A stretch of DNA of 64,000 nucleotides from Tridacna crocea. Lineage: Eukaryota > Mollusca > Bivalvia > Cardiida > Cardiidae. Below the pieces are notes generated by a model. That model did no database searches. It was not told where the DNA came from and saw nothing but the letters and a program-made list of their open reading frames with translations. Shown here piece by piece: positions 44,248 through 54,544 of this stretch (the stretch's first letter is position 1; each line of letters opens with the position of its first letter). The stretch is taken from contig OX031071.1 of the NCBI GenBank assembly GCA_943736015.1, forward strand, positions 36,674,619 through 36,738,618, written 5' to 3'. Both the position numbers and the translations under genes were made by a program.

Positions 44248-44310
44248 AATGTTGGTTACCATAATTTTCTCTTGTTCTCTCAATGGTTTCTATTTTCTTT
44301 AACAGCATCA
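44248..44310. mobile_element. TTAA MITE remnant
   Basis: ATGTTGGTTACCATAATTTTCTC and CTCAATGGTTTCTATTTTC are half of a family hairpin, directly after the modular element tail. Confidence 0.5.
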
Positions 44311-44548
44311 TAATAACTAGGGAACGCTTGGTAAGGACATACAGTAAATTATCTTAGAATGAATAATTAAGTACAATTAAATAAATTTCTGCTTTCACTA
44401 CATTGTTTTCAAAAGTAATCTGTTGTGGAACAAACAGAGGCCTTCAATGTGTTAGATTTGGTTAAACAAATGACGGCTAATACAAAAACAGACAATTGAA
44501 AGCCGTCTCTTTCAATTCTATTAAAATTCCAAATTGTAAAGCAAAGGG

Positions 44549-44783
44549 TTAACCATTTACAACACAACAACATTTTAGATCTTTCCAAATTGAAAGTATT
44601 TGCAGACAACACATTCATATTGACCCAAATGACACACATGTTCTTTAATCGGTCAGAAAACTTTGTGGGAAAAGGAAAGGAAAAAAAGCTTGTTACCAGC
44701 ATTTTCTCCTTTTTTCCACAATGTTTTCAAAAGACTTATTTCTCAGGGTCTTTAAAATTCAGGAATGTGTAGTAAAGGGTTAA
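44549..44783. mobile_element. TTAA palindromic MITE
   Basis: TTAA at both ends, CCATTTACAACAC against GTGTAGTAAAGGG. Half of the central hairpin is altered (GGAAAGGAAAAAAAGC). Confidence 0.85.
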
Positions 44784-45014
44784 ATATCATTCCTGCTACT
44801 ACTACAGTAAAAATTGATGATGAAAATAGACATATCCATACAACATGTCAACAGTATATGTTGTTTTCTACTGTAGTTGATTATTAAAAGACAAAACATT
44901 TCTATTTTATACAACTATTTATATCTAGGACCAAACTTTATGTTCTGTGCAGGCTGATCTTGATCTACACAATGTACAGTAATACATAAACGTTGCTGGG
45001 AGTTGAGGACACTC

Positions 45015-45118
45015 CTGTGAAAAAAAAAATTGGAGCCAGCAAGGCTCGAACCTGGCACCTCCAGGTCACGAGTCCTACACTTAACCACTGAGCCACACAC
45101 GACACTGCTGGAACTCGC
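45015..45118 (-). mobile_element. tRNA-derived SINE head
   Basis: The minus strand gives GTGTGTGGCTCAGTGGTTAAG and CCAGGTTCGAGCCTTG, good A and B boxes. It ends at an A/T run. The spacing between boxes is SINE-like, and the 5' stem continues into repeat sequence, so I do not call a true tRNA. Confidence 0.65.
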
Positions 45119-45189
45119 ACAAATCTAGTATTTTCACAATTTCTCCTATTAAATGTTGCTCAATTCACAAAATTTTTCATTGAATGGAG

Positions 45190-45312
45190 ATACAATATTG
45201 CGAGAGAAGGAGATATTGCTAGTTAGAACATTTTCTCCTTTTCCCACGGTATTTTCAAAATCTTTCTCTTTTAGGATAGTGAAAGGTCGGGATTGTGTGG
45301 TAAAGAGTTAAA
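45190..45312. mobile_element. TTAA MITE, right half
   Basis: GCGAGAGAAGGAGATATTGC to GGGATTGTGTGGTAAAGAGTTAA. The left end is missing. Confidence 0.75.
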
Positions 45313-45319
45313 CAAAGTT

Positions 45320-45471
45320 CAAATGATAAATTCTGTCTTTGATATTGTAGAAAACATTGTGGGAAAAGAAGAAAATGCTGGTAACCAGCATTTTCTTCTT
45401 TTTCCACAATGTTTCACACACAATTCTTCTTCATGGTCGTTAAAAGTCAAGTTGGTGTAGTAAAGGGTTAA
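45320..45471. mobile_element. TTAA MITE, right two thirds
   Basis: GATATTGTAGAAAACATTGTGG, a perfect GCTGGTAACCAGC core, and GTGTAGTAAAGGGTTAA. It lies about 70 bp past the end of the TRIM-like gene and could fall in its 3' untranslated region. Confidence 0.8.
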
Positions 45472-45542
45472 AAACACAAAACAGTGTGGTACAAGGTTAA
45501 ATAGACTTACCCTTACAGCAGGTCACCAGTATGTGTTGTTTT

Positions 45543-47297
45543 CTATTGTAGTTGATAAACTGACAAAACATTTCCTTCAGATTTACCCCACATATGGCTG
45601 ATATAAAGTTTGTTTTCTGTTTCACAATATGTCACTGACTGTTGAAATTTCATTCCTTGTGTTTGATCCAGTAATATTTGTATGGGTCTACACTGTGTAG
45701 ATATCTGGTGTATGTTGTGTGAGTCATATCCAGCTATATAAATATTATCATATCTATCTACAGTCAGACCATATGGATACTTCAGGTTAGTATCTCTGTA
45801 AACATTTTGAACTTTACCCTTGAAATCCACACTTGTCACAGTGTTTGTCTGATAGTCACTAACAAATAGTGTAGACTTGGAATTACTAAGACAAATATAG
45901 TCTGGACATTTAAACAGAGGTTGTCCATTTTGGTCTGTAGAAAATGTTTTCAATATTTCTCCATGTAGACTGATTAATTTAACAGCAGGTTCTGGTTTAT
46001 CAAATGACACAAATAATTGATTATCATTAAAAATAATTCCTCTACAGTCTCCATTAACTTGAAGTTCTTTGTTTACAGTCAAAGTCTGTCCAACATTTAC
46101 AAAAACTAATTTATTGTTACATGTAATGACAAGCTGACTTTTATCAATACAAGTAACATCCCATGGTTGTGTGGAAAGTTTTAGATAAGATAGAATACTG
46201 TTACTGTCAACATTTACAAGTTTTACACTGGAGTTGTGACAATCTGTTACAGCTATTCTGTATGGATCTATCATTACACTGCTTGTAATATAACAGACAT
46301 TTTTATCTTCTGAATGTTTAACATTGATTTGTCCTACATAACTGGCTCTAACAGATTTGGGATCTTTGTTGACCAGCTTTACATGTTTTTTCTCTTTTCT
46401 CTCCATCTCTGTTTTTCCTCCCTCCTTCTCTCTATCCAATAATGTACCAAGATTGAACATAGATTGAAGTAAATGTAGTATTTCCTCATTTTTGTGAAAT
46501 TGATAATTTCTAATTTTGTTTTGACTGGATATGTCCGCCATTTTGTGTTCTAAGTTAGAAATCAGGGTTTCAGCTTTCTTTGCAGAGATCACCAACTGTC
46601 GCTGTTGCTTGTATTGTTTATGTTTGTCTAAGTTAGAGACAATTTCATTGATGTCTGTGGTCATTGTATCACACGTTGTAGACACAGTTTGAGCAGCTTT
46701 CTTATCAAACTCCTTCACATCCTGGGCTTCTTTCAAAATGGTTGTTTCCATGGAATCTAGAAGTTTGTTGATTTCTGCACGAAATGATTTCACATCCGAT
46801 ATAAACTTGGTGTGCACTGTTTGTAAATCTTGGTTGTGTCTTGTGGAAGCTTTCTTTATATATTTTAACTGTTGTAGAAGACTTGTAATTTTCTCTGTTA
46901 AAAATATGTAATCTGGACTTGTGTCAAAGTCTTGCGCAATGTCTTCTATGTATTCTATAGAACAAGTTTTGTGTTCAACAGTCAAACAAACACCGCAAAA
47001 AAAGTTTTTATGCATCTTACAATAGTACTCCAATATTTTTCCTTTGTGTAACGAACAGACATTTTCTGCTGTTGAGACAAGCTTTTGTTGCGGCATTTCA
47101 TCTCCGTTCAAAGATTTGTGATTTCTTGATAACTTTGACATCTTATGTACCGAACAACAATTATTACAGAAAAATTCGTCACAGTCCACACAGTAATGTT
47201 TAGCATTTATAGTTTTGTTCAATAATAAACAGGGATCACATTGAACACCTGTTGTTGTGTTGGCACTCCCTGTCTGATTTCTGCCTGACACTTCCAT
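45543..47297 (-). CDS. RING-less TRIM-type protein: two B-boxes, coiled coil, beta-propeller
   Basis: This is an intact 584-residue single-exon ORF. A first B-box-like zinc module spans about residues 20-62 (CDPC, CVDC, FFCNNC, SVH), and a second about 80-113 (CSLH, YYCKMH, FFCGVC, EH). A long coiled coil follows (about 130-290), then an acidic/basic linker and a C-terminal region (about 325-584) of short repeated beta segments such as PYGLTVDRYDNIYIAG, typical of the NHL/six-bladed propeller of TRIM2/3/71-like proteins. There is no RING domain before the B-boxes, so ubiquitin ligase activity of its own is unlikely; it may act as a scaffold or oligomerise with RING-bearing relatives. Bivalves have large families of such intronless-coding TRIM genes, some induced by infection; a role in immunity is inference. 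The ATG at 47297 is the first in frame and follows a possible splice acceptor. No frame damage is seen. Confidence 0.92.
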   Translation of the reverse strand: MEVSGRNQTGSANTTTGVQCDPCLLLNKTINAKHYCVDCDEFFCNNCCSVHKMSKLSRNHKSLNGDEMPQQKLVSTAENVCSLHKGKILEYYCKMHKNFFCGVCLTVEHKTCSIEYIEDIAQDFDTSPDYIFLTEKITSLLQQLKYIKKASTRHNQDLQTVHTKFISDVKSFRAEINKLLDSMETTILKEAQDVKEFDKKAAQTVSTTCDTMTTDINEIVSNLDKHKQYKQQRQLVISAKKAETLISNLEHKMADISSQNKIRNYQFHKNEEILHLLQSMFNLGTLLDREKEGGKTEMERKEKKHVKLVNKDPKSVRASYVGQINVKHSEDKNVCYITSSVMIDPYRIAVTDCHNSSVKLVNVDSNSILSYLKLSTQPWDVTCIDKSQLVITCNNKLVFVNVGQTLTVNKELQVNGDCRGIIFNDNQLFVSFDKPEPAVKLISLHGEILKTFSTDQNGQPLFKCPDYICLSNSKSTLFVSDYQTNTVTSVDFKGKVQNVYRDTNLKYPYGLTVDRYDNIYIAGYDSHNIHQISTQCRPIQILLDQTQGMKFQQSVTYCETENKLYISHMWGKSEGNVLSVYQLQ

Positions 47298-47320
47298 TAT
47301 ACCAGGTGCAAGGTGTCACG

Positions 47321-47340
47321 TCTATAAATAGAAAAGAAAC
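47321..47340 (-). other. Possible 3' splice site upstream of the TRIM-like ATG
   Basis: On the minus strand TTTCTTTTCTATTTATAG precedes ACGTGACACC, 24 bases before the start codon. A pyrimidine-rich tract ending in AG suggests that the coding exon is preceded by an intron in the 5' untranslated region. The TATTTATAG could instead be read as a weak TATA element. Confidence 0.4.
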
Positions 47341-47344
47341 AAAC

Positions 47345-47569
47345 ATAAACCATTTACCACATAACCTTCAGATTTACCAATAACAAAAAAAAATTGAAAA
47401 CTTTGTGGGAAAAGTAGGAAATACAGGTACATGCAATTAGATTTTTTCCCTTTCTCACAATGTTTTCCATCATATCAAGGACAGTTCTATCATCCAAATT
47501 GAAAGTGCAGTCCTCAACTGCTTTGAATTTGGATCAGTCTAAAATTTTATATTTTGGTCAAGGGTTAAA
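47345..47569. mobile_element. TTAA MITE in the 5' flank or intron of the TRIM-like gene
   Basis: AACCATTTACCACATAACC at the left, AAAACTTTGTGGGAAAAG in the arm, and GGTCAAGGGTTAA at the right. The core is decayed. Confidence 0.78.
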
Positions 47570-47795
47570 CATACAAACTTTCTAATTACTTCATAAACAT
47601 GTTTTTTTATCCCACTGTTATAAAGGATGTTCCATTATGTAGAACAGAACATTTGCTTGCTGCCAAAAAAAAATCATTCTTTTCCCACAATGTTTCACTG
47701 TCACTAAACTATTATCTAGCATCCCTTGATACACATTGCTATATAGTTGATAATATTTTTAGGATAGTCTGAAAAAAGGTTGAAGGAGTAAGAAA
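47570..47795. other. Unassigned spacer
   Basis: Contains TTCTTTTCCCACAATGTTTC (47676-47696), one MITE arm without its partner. Confidence 0.4.
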
Positions 47796-48024
47796 TTAAC
47801 TCTTTACTATACAATCCTGTGTTCTCATAGTCCTAAAGAAAACAACTTTTGAAAACATTGCAGGAAAATGAGAAAATGCTCTTAACAATCAATTTCTTCT
47901 TTTCCTTCAACATTCTCTACCCGTATAGAGGCAAATTTTACAATGTTACCCAAATTCAAGTTATTTGTCACTAGTGCTTTCAAACTGGACAAGTCTAAAT
48001 TTTGTAATTTAGTACAATGTTAGC
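47796..48024. mobile_element. TTAA MITE, old
   Basis: TTAACTCTTTACTATACAATCC at the left and GTAATTTAGTACAATGTTAG at the right. The core has lost its symmetry. Confidence 0.75.
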
Positions 48025-48226
48025 TCTTTACCAATCAGTAAAATTTTAGACTTGTCCAAATTGAAAGCATTTGCAGACAACAAAATAAATGTGACTCAAA
48101 CATTGAAATTTAACTTTAGAAGAATATAAAACATTGCTGCCATTATTTTCTCCTTTTCTCACAGTGTTTCCAGAAGGCTTCTACTTATAGGTCGTAAAAA
48201 TGGAGGAATGTTTGGTGAAATGTTAA
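48022..48226. mobile_element. TTAA MITE
   Basis: TTAGCTCTTTACCAATCAG, GACTTGTCCAAATTGAAAGC, then half of the hairpin and GTTTGGTGAAATGTTAA. It abuts the previous copy head to tail. Confidence 0.78.
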
Positions 48227-48237
48227 GAAACATAAGC

Positions 48238-48483
48238 AGCGAAAGGGATGAGAACGCAACGAAGTATTGAAAAGTCTAATTTCAAAAGTTTACAACACAT
48301 CAATAATAATTTGAGGACTATCGTTCTCTCTGGTTTGTGTATCCCTCTAGAGAGTTTACAACGAAAGGGATGACAACACAACAAAGTATTGAAAAGTCTA
48401 AGTTAAAAAAAATTAGAACACATCAATGATAATTTGAGGGCTATCTTTCTTTCTGGTTTGTGTATCCCTCTAGGTAGTTTACG
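48238..48483 (+). repeat. Two-unit direct repeat, about 123 bp each
   Basis: AGCGAAAGGGATGAGAACGC to CCCTCTAGAGAGTTTACA is followed by ACGAAAGGGATGACAACAC to CCCTCTAGGTAGTTTAC. Confidence 0.85.
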
Positions 48484-48628
48484 GCTGACCCAAGTTTGCG
48501 TGAAATATCCTCATTAATTCTTAAAATGCCAAATTAATGAAATGGACCTTTTCTGGAAGTCAAAACTGCCCAAATATTGGTATTTCAAGATTCTTTGGGC
48601 CAGAGTACATGTATGTTACAAAGTAGAG

Positions 48629-48730
48629 GACAGTGTAGATCTAAGATCAGACTGTGAGTTATGTGCAGTTTGATCTTGATCTAAACTATCCACAAAAATA
48701 ACATTAGTGAGGTTCAGCACTTTAAGGGTT
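48629..48730. repeat. Short palindromic repeat, GATCAGACTG type
   Basis: AGTGTAGATCTAAGATCAGACTG faces GTGCAGTTTGATCTTGATCTA. It ends near AAGGGTTAAAG. Related to 23380 and 53905. Confidence 0.65.
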
Positions 48731-49079
48731 AAAGTCAGGGGTACATAATACATATATTAGAAAACAGAGGTACGTCGTATTAAAATGTATCAGGTTTTTC
48801 TTCAAGACATCAAGACATCAATGACAACTACATCAAGAGAGAGCAATGACATTAGCCTTGAATTCTCTTCTAAATTATCAAAGCTAAAACTTTTAATTGT
48901 TGCGGTTAAAATTGAAATTCAAAATTCTTATCCCCAGGATTTACAATGTAAAGATAGATATTAATTTTGAGCTTCGTATCTTGCTTCTTACATTGTAGAT
49001 TATAGCCTTATAACACTACACACTCAATCTCCCGTAAATGTGACAAAGTCAATGAAAAATAAATGATTTTTGAAGTTTC
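48731..49079. other. No gene seen
   Basis: AT-rich; nothing recognised. Confidence 0.4.
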
Positions 49080-49610
49080 GAACTATGAAGGTTTTTTTAA
49101 GATTTGACCAGGTGACATAGTTATATGACCCATTTTCAAAATCATTCAAAGTATCATCGAGACATATATTCTGATCAAGTTTCAAGAGTATCAAACTGAA
49201 AATGTGTCCTTAAGAGCAGAGCTTTGGACTGAAAATGTGGCCTTGAAAGAGTACAAAAGATTTTCCTAAGATTTGACCTAGTTTTAGACTCCACATGGCC
49301 CATTATCGAGCTCATCCGAGATATCATCAAGACAAACATCCTGACCGTCTTTCAAAAGTCTTGGACTGAAAATGTGGCCTCTAAAGCGTACACAAGGTTT
49401 TTCTAAGATTTGACCTGGTGGCCTAACTTTTTACCCTACTTGACCCATTTTGGTTTCATCCGAGATTTTATTGAGACAAACATTCTGACCAAATTTAATG
49501 AATATCAGATGGAAAATGTAGCCTCTAAGGCGTTACCGTACGCAAGGTAAAAGTTGACGACTGACAATGAAACGAAGGACACAGCACAATCACAAAAGCT
49601 CATGCTTAGG
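49080..49610 (+). repeat. Modular tandem-repeat fragment
   Basis: Units with AAGATTTGACCTGGTG, CATCAAGACAAACATCCTGACC and GGACTGAAAATGTGGCCT. The tail AAGGTAAAAGTTGACGACTG..CACAATCACAAAAGCTCA is typical of these bivalve repeats. Confidence 0.7.
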
Positions 49611-49614
49611 AATG

Positions 49615-49742
49615 CTAATAAATTAAAATGGTCTAACTTGAAAACGGCTACAGATGGCAAAATAATTCTCCGCTACAGCTTACAGACAGCATAATAAACC
49701 TAACTCAAAAATTAAAATGTTTCGGGCAGGGAAGAAAACATT
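49615..49742. mobile_element. TTAA MITE, left half, cut at copy B
   Basis: TCTAACTTGAAAACGGCTACAGATGGCAAAAT through GAAGAAAACATTGTGG (family order). The MITE stops where copy B of the duplication begins. Confidence 0.6.
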
Positions 49743-51220
49743 GTGGACACTATTTCTATGAGGCTTGTGTGGTATTCTTCAAATCTTGCTCCTATTCTTT
49801 AATAAATCAAGCCACATGTAACGTTATCTGTAGAGTAACGAAGTAACAAAACCTAAGGTACCAAACAACCTGGGTACTAAATGACCAGAAAATCATTAGC
49901 ATTATCCCTTATGGATAAATAAATACCTTAATTACCGTTTAAGGCTCATTTTAGTGCATTCTATATCTTGTTCAGATAAAAAATTGATTTAGAACTTATC
50001 ATTTTTTTCCAATTTATCAGCAGCATATTTATTTCATTCAATTTACTTCCGGGTTTGGAAAATCCATTATTTGTGCAGAACCTTTTAAGCCTATATTCTA
50101 TTGTTTATGTTAAAATTACCTGATCACTTCCAACTTTTGTTTATCGCAGACTGTGTTGGCAGGATAATCATCTAATAAAAAGCCGAATCGATTATGCCAA
50201 GACTCGTTTATTTCCTAGATCTTACTATTTTTGACAGGGATGTTATCTACAGCGTGAAAATAAAACTCCACAGCATTTGGGTTGAATGCACTCTAAAGCG
50301 TTTGGGTTAAAGTAGTTCCAGCATAGATTGTACCGGAATATCCCGGCTGTTTGCGGCTTGAAAAAGCACCTTCAAACGCTTTGGAATTTTAGTTTCAACT
50401 CACAGGAAAACGCTAGACTTGTGCAAATCCAAGGGATTTGCAGATGGCAATTTAATTCAGGCTAAAATGACAGAATTTGTGTTGCAGGGTCGTTTCCTTC
50501 CCTTTAAAGTTGATATGGGTGGGTTCTTTATTTTTGGGGAACTCCAGGAAAGTGATACATGTACATTAAAGTTTCTTTCTATCCCTTAATCATTTTACTT
50601 CAGAGTCCGAACATCTCTACCCTGAAAAGTTATGTAATCAAAGCGTTGAGAACTCTGAAGTGGTATTTGTCAAGGAAACCCATTGTGTGGAATTAACAGT
50701 TTGAAAGAAAGAGACATATTGTTCAAATATTGGCATAAAAGTCAACCCACTAAGTAAATGTATAACTTTTCGGTTGAAGGGAGAGTGCTCGTGTACCTTA
50801 AATCTATAATTTTGAAATATCTTTAGCCTTTTACATTTAATTTCCAACATTACAACCAATTACTTCGATCTATAAATATTCATGAGCAATCACATGGAGA
50901 AGCGCGCAATCATAGGACGAACAAGCCATGGAACGAATTGGTTTGGAACAAAAAAGTAGTCAAATTTGTATCATTGCGCCAATAAAAGGCTATGAGCGAT
51001 AGAAGCTATTTTCAATAAAAAATAAGTATCCCAACGATCGATGGCCTCGCCCAATGTATCTTAATATGCCATTTCAAATTGCATATCTGAGTGCTACCGA
51101 AAAACTCATTTGCCTGAGAAAAAAAGAGTTTATCACGGATTATTTCCTTCGGCTTTGCACAAAATAAGATACATGGTTGTCAAAATTCAATCTTGAACTC
51201 ATAATCATTTTGAACAAATT
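49743..51220 (+). repeat. Long duplication, copy B (compact mosaic)
   Basis: Seven pieces match copy A in the same order and orientation: 148-1758 (without the foldback insert), 5366-5435, 20696-20852, 20995-21058, 23803-23990, 25662-25772 and 28766-28800. They are joined directly here within about 1.5 kb. At three joins the missing copy A material is bounded by transposon ends with target duplications (9 bp, TTAA, TA). Copy B therefore keeps the pre-insertion sequence there. The other joins could be insertions in A or deletions in B. Confidence 0.85.
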
Positions 51221-51309
51221 TTGAATTGTATCTTTACACTTCTGATTTGTGGATATTTCCCTGTTCCTCTCCATACTATGTCTTCTAGACAGGCTACTGA
51301 GAGAAATCT

Positions 51310-51480
51310 TTTGTTTTTACAACCCTTGTAAAGATAGAAATAACTTTCGAAAACATTGTAGGTAAAAGAGAAATGTTGCTGACCAGCATTGTCTCCTTTT
51401 TCTACAATCTTTTTTATCCATCAAAAACAAGTCCAAACATGCAAGTTAAATTTGATTTGTTGACTCTAATTGCTTTCAAT
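51310..51480. mobile_element. TTAA MITE, decayed
   Basis: ACAACCCTTGTAAAGATAG, GAAAACATTGTAGGTAAAAG, GCTGACCAGCATTGTCTCC and TTGCTTTCAATTC in family order. Confidence 0.7.
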
Positions 51481-51507
51481 TCAATAAATTTGATGTTTGG
51501 TTACAAT

Positions 51508-51736
51508 TTAACCCTTTCCCAAACGGCAAATTTCGGACCAGACCAAATTCAAAGCATTGTGCCGATGACAAATTAACAGTTGCTTAAAAGATGATTTTTC
51601 TATATGATAGGGTAGAAAGCATTGTGGGAAAAGGAGAAATTGCTTGTTACCAGCATTTTCTCCTTTTCCCACAATGTTTCCAAAAGGCTTCTATTCCTTT
51701 CCCGTAAAAACCAGGGATTGTTTGGGAAAGGGTTAA
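51508..51736. mobile_element. TTAA palindromic MITE, well preserved
   Basis: CCCTTTCCCAAAC against GTTTGGGAAAGGG are perfect inverted ends, with TTAA on both sides. The hairpin core differs slightly (GAAATTGCTTGTTACCAGC). Confidence 0.9.
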
Positions 51737-51849
51737 ACATGTATTTTACATCTCTTGAGGAACAAGTCCATACAACTCGTACTAATCTCTTCGGATACTG
51801 CTCCCTGTGAACTTAACCAGAACTTGTGCCCAATGTGTGGGATTTATAT

Positions 51850-52097
51850 TTAACCCTTTACCAATCAATCCGTAATTTTTACGACCCCGAAGACAGAAGA
51901 CTTTTAAAAACATTGTAAGAAAGTAACCAGCTACCTAGTAGAAAGTAACCTAGTAACCAGCATATTCTCCTGTTAACACAGTGTTTTACTCTGCTGGAAA
52001 AAAATTTCAATTTTTGAAATATATAACTTTATTTTGTCGTCAGCAAGCTATTTCAGTTTTTACCTGTTTAATATTTTGTCGTATGGTAAAGAGTTAA
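51850..52097. mobile_element. TTAA MITE with internal duplication
   Basis: TTAACCCTTTACCAATC at the left and GTATGGTAAAGAGTTAA at the right. GAAAGTAACC is repeated in the core. Confidence 0.85.
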
Positions 52098-53049
52098 AAG
52101 TAGAAAATATTGTGGATAAAGGATCAATTGATACAAATGTGGTTACCCAGAATATAAATAGTTTGATGATTGTCTTAATGATCTCGGAACATATTATTTT
52201 CTCAAATTTCACGCTCGTTAACAGCATTTCAAACTATTCTTATTCTCATGAAAATCGCGATTTATTGTGTAACCCTTCACCCATGAGAGAACAAATTTTG
52301 TACCTGTCAATGTTTACAGAATTCTTTACAAGGTACAAATAGAGGATCCACCAACAAATAGTTAGAACTAACATCTCACGATTATCAATCGTAAAAGTCA
52401 AGAAATCGGTTATTTGACAGGAAATTAAAGTGTAGGAGAAATGTCTTTAAAAGTGTAGGGGAACTGTGCAGTCGTGGAACTGTCTTGAAACCGTCTTTTT
52501 TATTATTATTATTATTAATTCCACCCGTAAATCTACTGAAAATACTTCAAGTGAAACAAAGCTTATGCCGTACATTTAATTTTATCATGTATCGAATAAT
52601 ATTTCTGTAAGCGACGTTCGCCCCGTAGCCTAATACATGTAGGCGTGATACTCATCACGCTGTTCAAAAGTCCGGCATAACATCGTTATTTTCGCCATTG
52701 GTGTGCGAAATTTTACTTTAATCCTCATCATCAGAAACTATTAAGTTTCATTGAAAACTTGGTGGTACATGTACGGCCTTACCGGCCTAGAATCGTGTAT
52801 TCCTTCGTCTTAAATATCGCTCATTTCACTATCTGAAACAAGGCCTATATTGAAACAAACGCTCCTATGACGTCACAGATCAAGGTGCGCTACAATAAGT
52901 AAGGGAGGTAAGCGATGCAAGAAAAACTAATAAGCAAAAATATAAATTGAAAAAAAGTACTTTTTCTATTTTTTTTTTTCAAATTACAATATTACCAGGT
53001 TGCCATTTGATAGATGTAGATTTCAAAATTAATCATATCAGAAACTTGT
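52098..53049. other. No gene seen
   Basis: AT-rich with a short (TTA)n at about 52500-52515. The ORF at 52034-52342 starts in the MITE and is not convincing. Confidence 0.45.
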
Positions 53050-53790
53050 TGATTTGCCCTTTAAGTATTGGTTAAAATTACTTCACACTGATAATGTCAT
53101 CTTGAAAAGAATTTATCAAAACTCTCTTGAAAGATGTAAATCAGGTTAAAAAAATAATTGGGCAAACAAGGTCAAGACTTTATTAGATACCTTTGGTTTT
53201 TCTGACTACTGGCTTTACCAAAATAACATTGATGAAACTAAGTTTATTTCTATATTTAAAACAAGACTTTTAGATTGCTTTAAACAGACATGGTCATCGG
53301 ATATAAAAAATAATCGGGTTCTCAAGTCTCTTTATCAGTATATCAAGCCAAATTGGGGATTAGAAAATTATATTAGAATTTTGAACACTAAACAAAACAG
53401 GAGCGCGCTTACAAAAATTCGAATTTCCTCTCACAATTTACGTATTGAATCAGGCAGGTATGGTAGACAAAGAATTGAAAGGTCTGATAGAGTTTGTACA
53501 GTATGTAATTCTGGAGAGATTGAAGATGAGTACCATTTTATTTTAATTTGTCCAGCATATAGTGACCTTCGCAAAAACCTACACAAGGAAATATTTCCGC
53601 GTTCGACCGAATATGTTTAAGCTGTTACAGCTACTTAATTCAAGTAATGTAAGAATCTTATTAAACCTTTCCCGTTTTATTACCTTTGCTACAAAACAGA
53701 GATTGTCATTGTTGAATACATATGTGTAATAACTGAAATAATGTTGAAAACGGCGTTAAACACGTTCAATCAATTATTTCCCGTTTACAT
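53050..53790 (+). pseudogene. LINE ORF2, C-terminal tail and 3' end
   Basis: A readable frame runs from about 53150 to TAA 53618-53620, interrupted upstream by a one-base excess in an A-run near 53150. It carries TLLDTFGFSDYW, LTKIRISSHNLRIESGRYG and a zinc knuckle-like RVCTVCNSGEIEDEYHFILICP. This C-terminal pattern is typical of non-LTR retrotransposon reverse transcriptase polyproteins in molluscs. The reverse transcriptase itself is absent, so it is a 5'-truncated copy. The 3' tail ends GTTGAAAACGGCGTTAAAC and CAATCAAT. Confidence 0.75.
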
Positions 53791-53904
53791 ACTGTAAGCC
53801 TTGGCCTGCAAAAGAAATAAGTGAAATCAACGTGTCAAGACCATAGTAACAATCCCACTTTTTTTTTTTTTTCAAAGATATTCTAATCGGGAAACATTTT
53901 ATCT

Positions 53905-53990
53905 GGCAATGTGGATCCTAGATCAGACTGCACATTTTGTGCTGTCTGGTCTTGATCTACAGTGTCCCCAAGGTCCTGAAGTCACGCATA
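53905..53990. repeat. Short palindromic repeat, GATCAGACTGCAC type
   Basis: GTGGATCCTAGATCAGACTGCAC faces GTGCTGTCTGGTCTTGATCTAC, forming a clear hairpin of about 22-bp arms with mismatches. Confidence 0.7.
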
Positions 53991-54306
53991 GCAGCCCAGG
54001 GGTTAAGTATTATTTGTAAGTTTTAGTATCTCTAAACTAGCAACGGATCGTTGCAAGATGTCAAATATTACGCATTTTATTCGTCCTGCCCCACACTGTT
54101 TTAAATTACGTACCTTTCTAAGTTGTATGTTTCATTGCGAAACTTTTAAAAATGCATTGTTCCAAATTGAGTAATTTGACTAGTGCCTATAAGCTAGCAA
54201 CGGAATGTTGTAAGTCGTTTTATATTATGCATTGTATTTGTCTTGCTGAGCACTATTTTCGAGCAATTTTATGTCTCGTTCTCCATCCTATCCTTATTCT
54301 GTTCCA

Positions 54307-54544
54307 TTATCCCTTTATCCCATAAGGCATTTCTATGGTGTCTCTACATGACCCATAATAGTAGCAGGGATGTGGCCGCTTCTTGTGTGTGTGTGACACC
54401 TTTAGACAGAATAGAAAACATTGTGACAGAAGGTGAGATTGCTCGTCACGAGCAATTTCGCATTTTGCCACCATGTTTTCCAAGGGCTCCCACAAGCAAT
54501 GCGTAGAAATGAGTATCTATGGAGTAAAGGGCTATTTCAGATAT
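54307..54544. mobile_element. TTAA MITE, subfamily B
   Basis: ATCCCTTTATCCCATAAGGC at the left and GGAGTAAAGGGCTA at the right. The core is GAGATTGCTCGTCACGAGCAATTTC, and the terminal TTAA is mutated on both sides. Confidence 0.75.

Noticed and set aside
49743-51220. Copy B as a processed (spliced) pseudogene of copy A
   Set aside because: Block borders fall on transposon ends and target duplications, not on splice signals, and there is no poly(A) tail.
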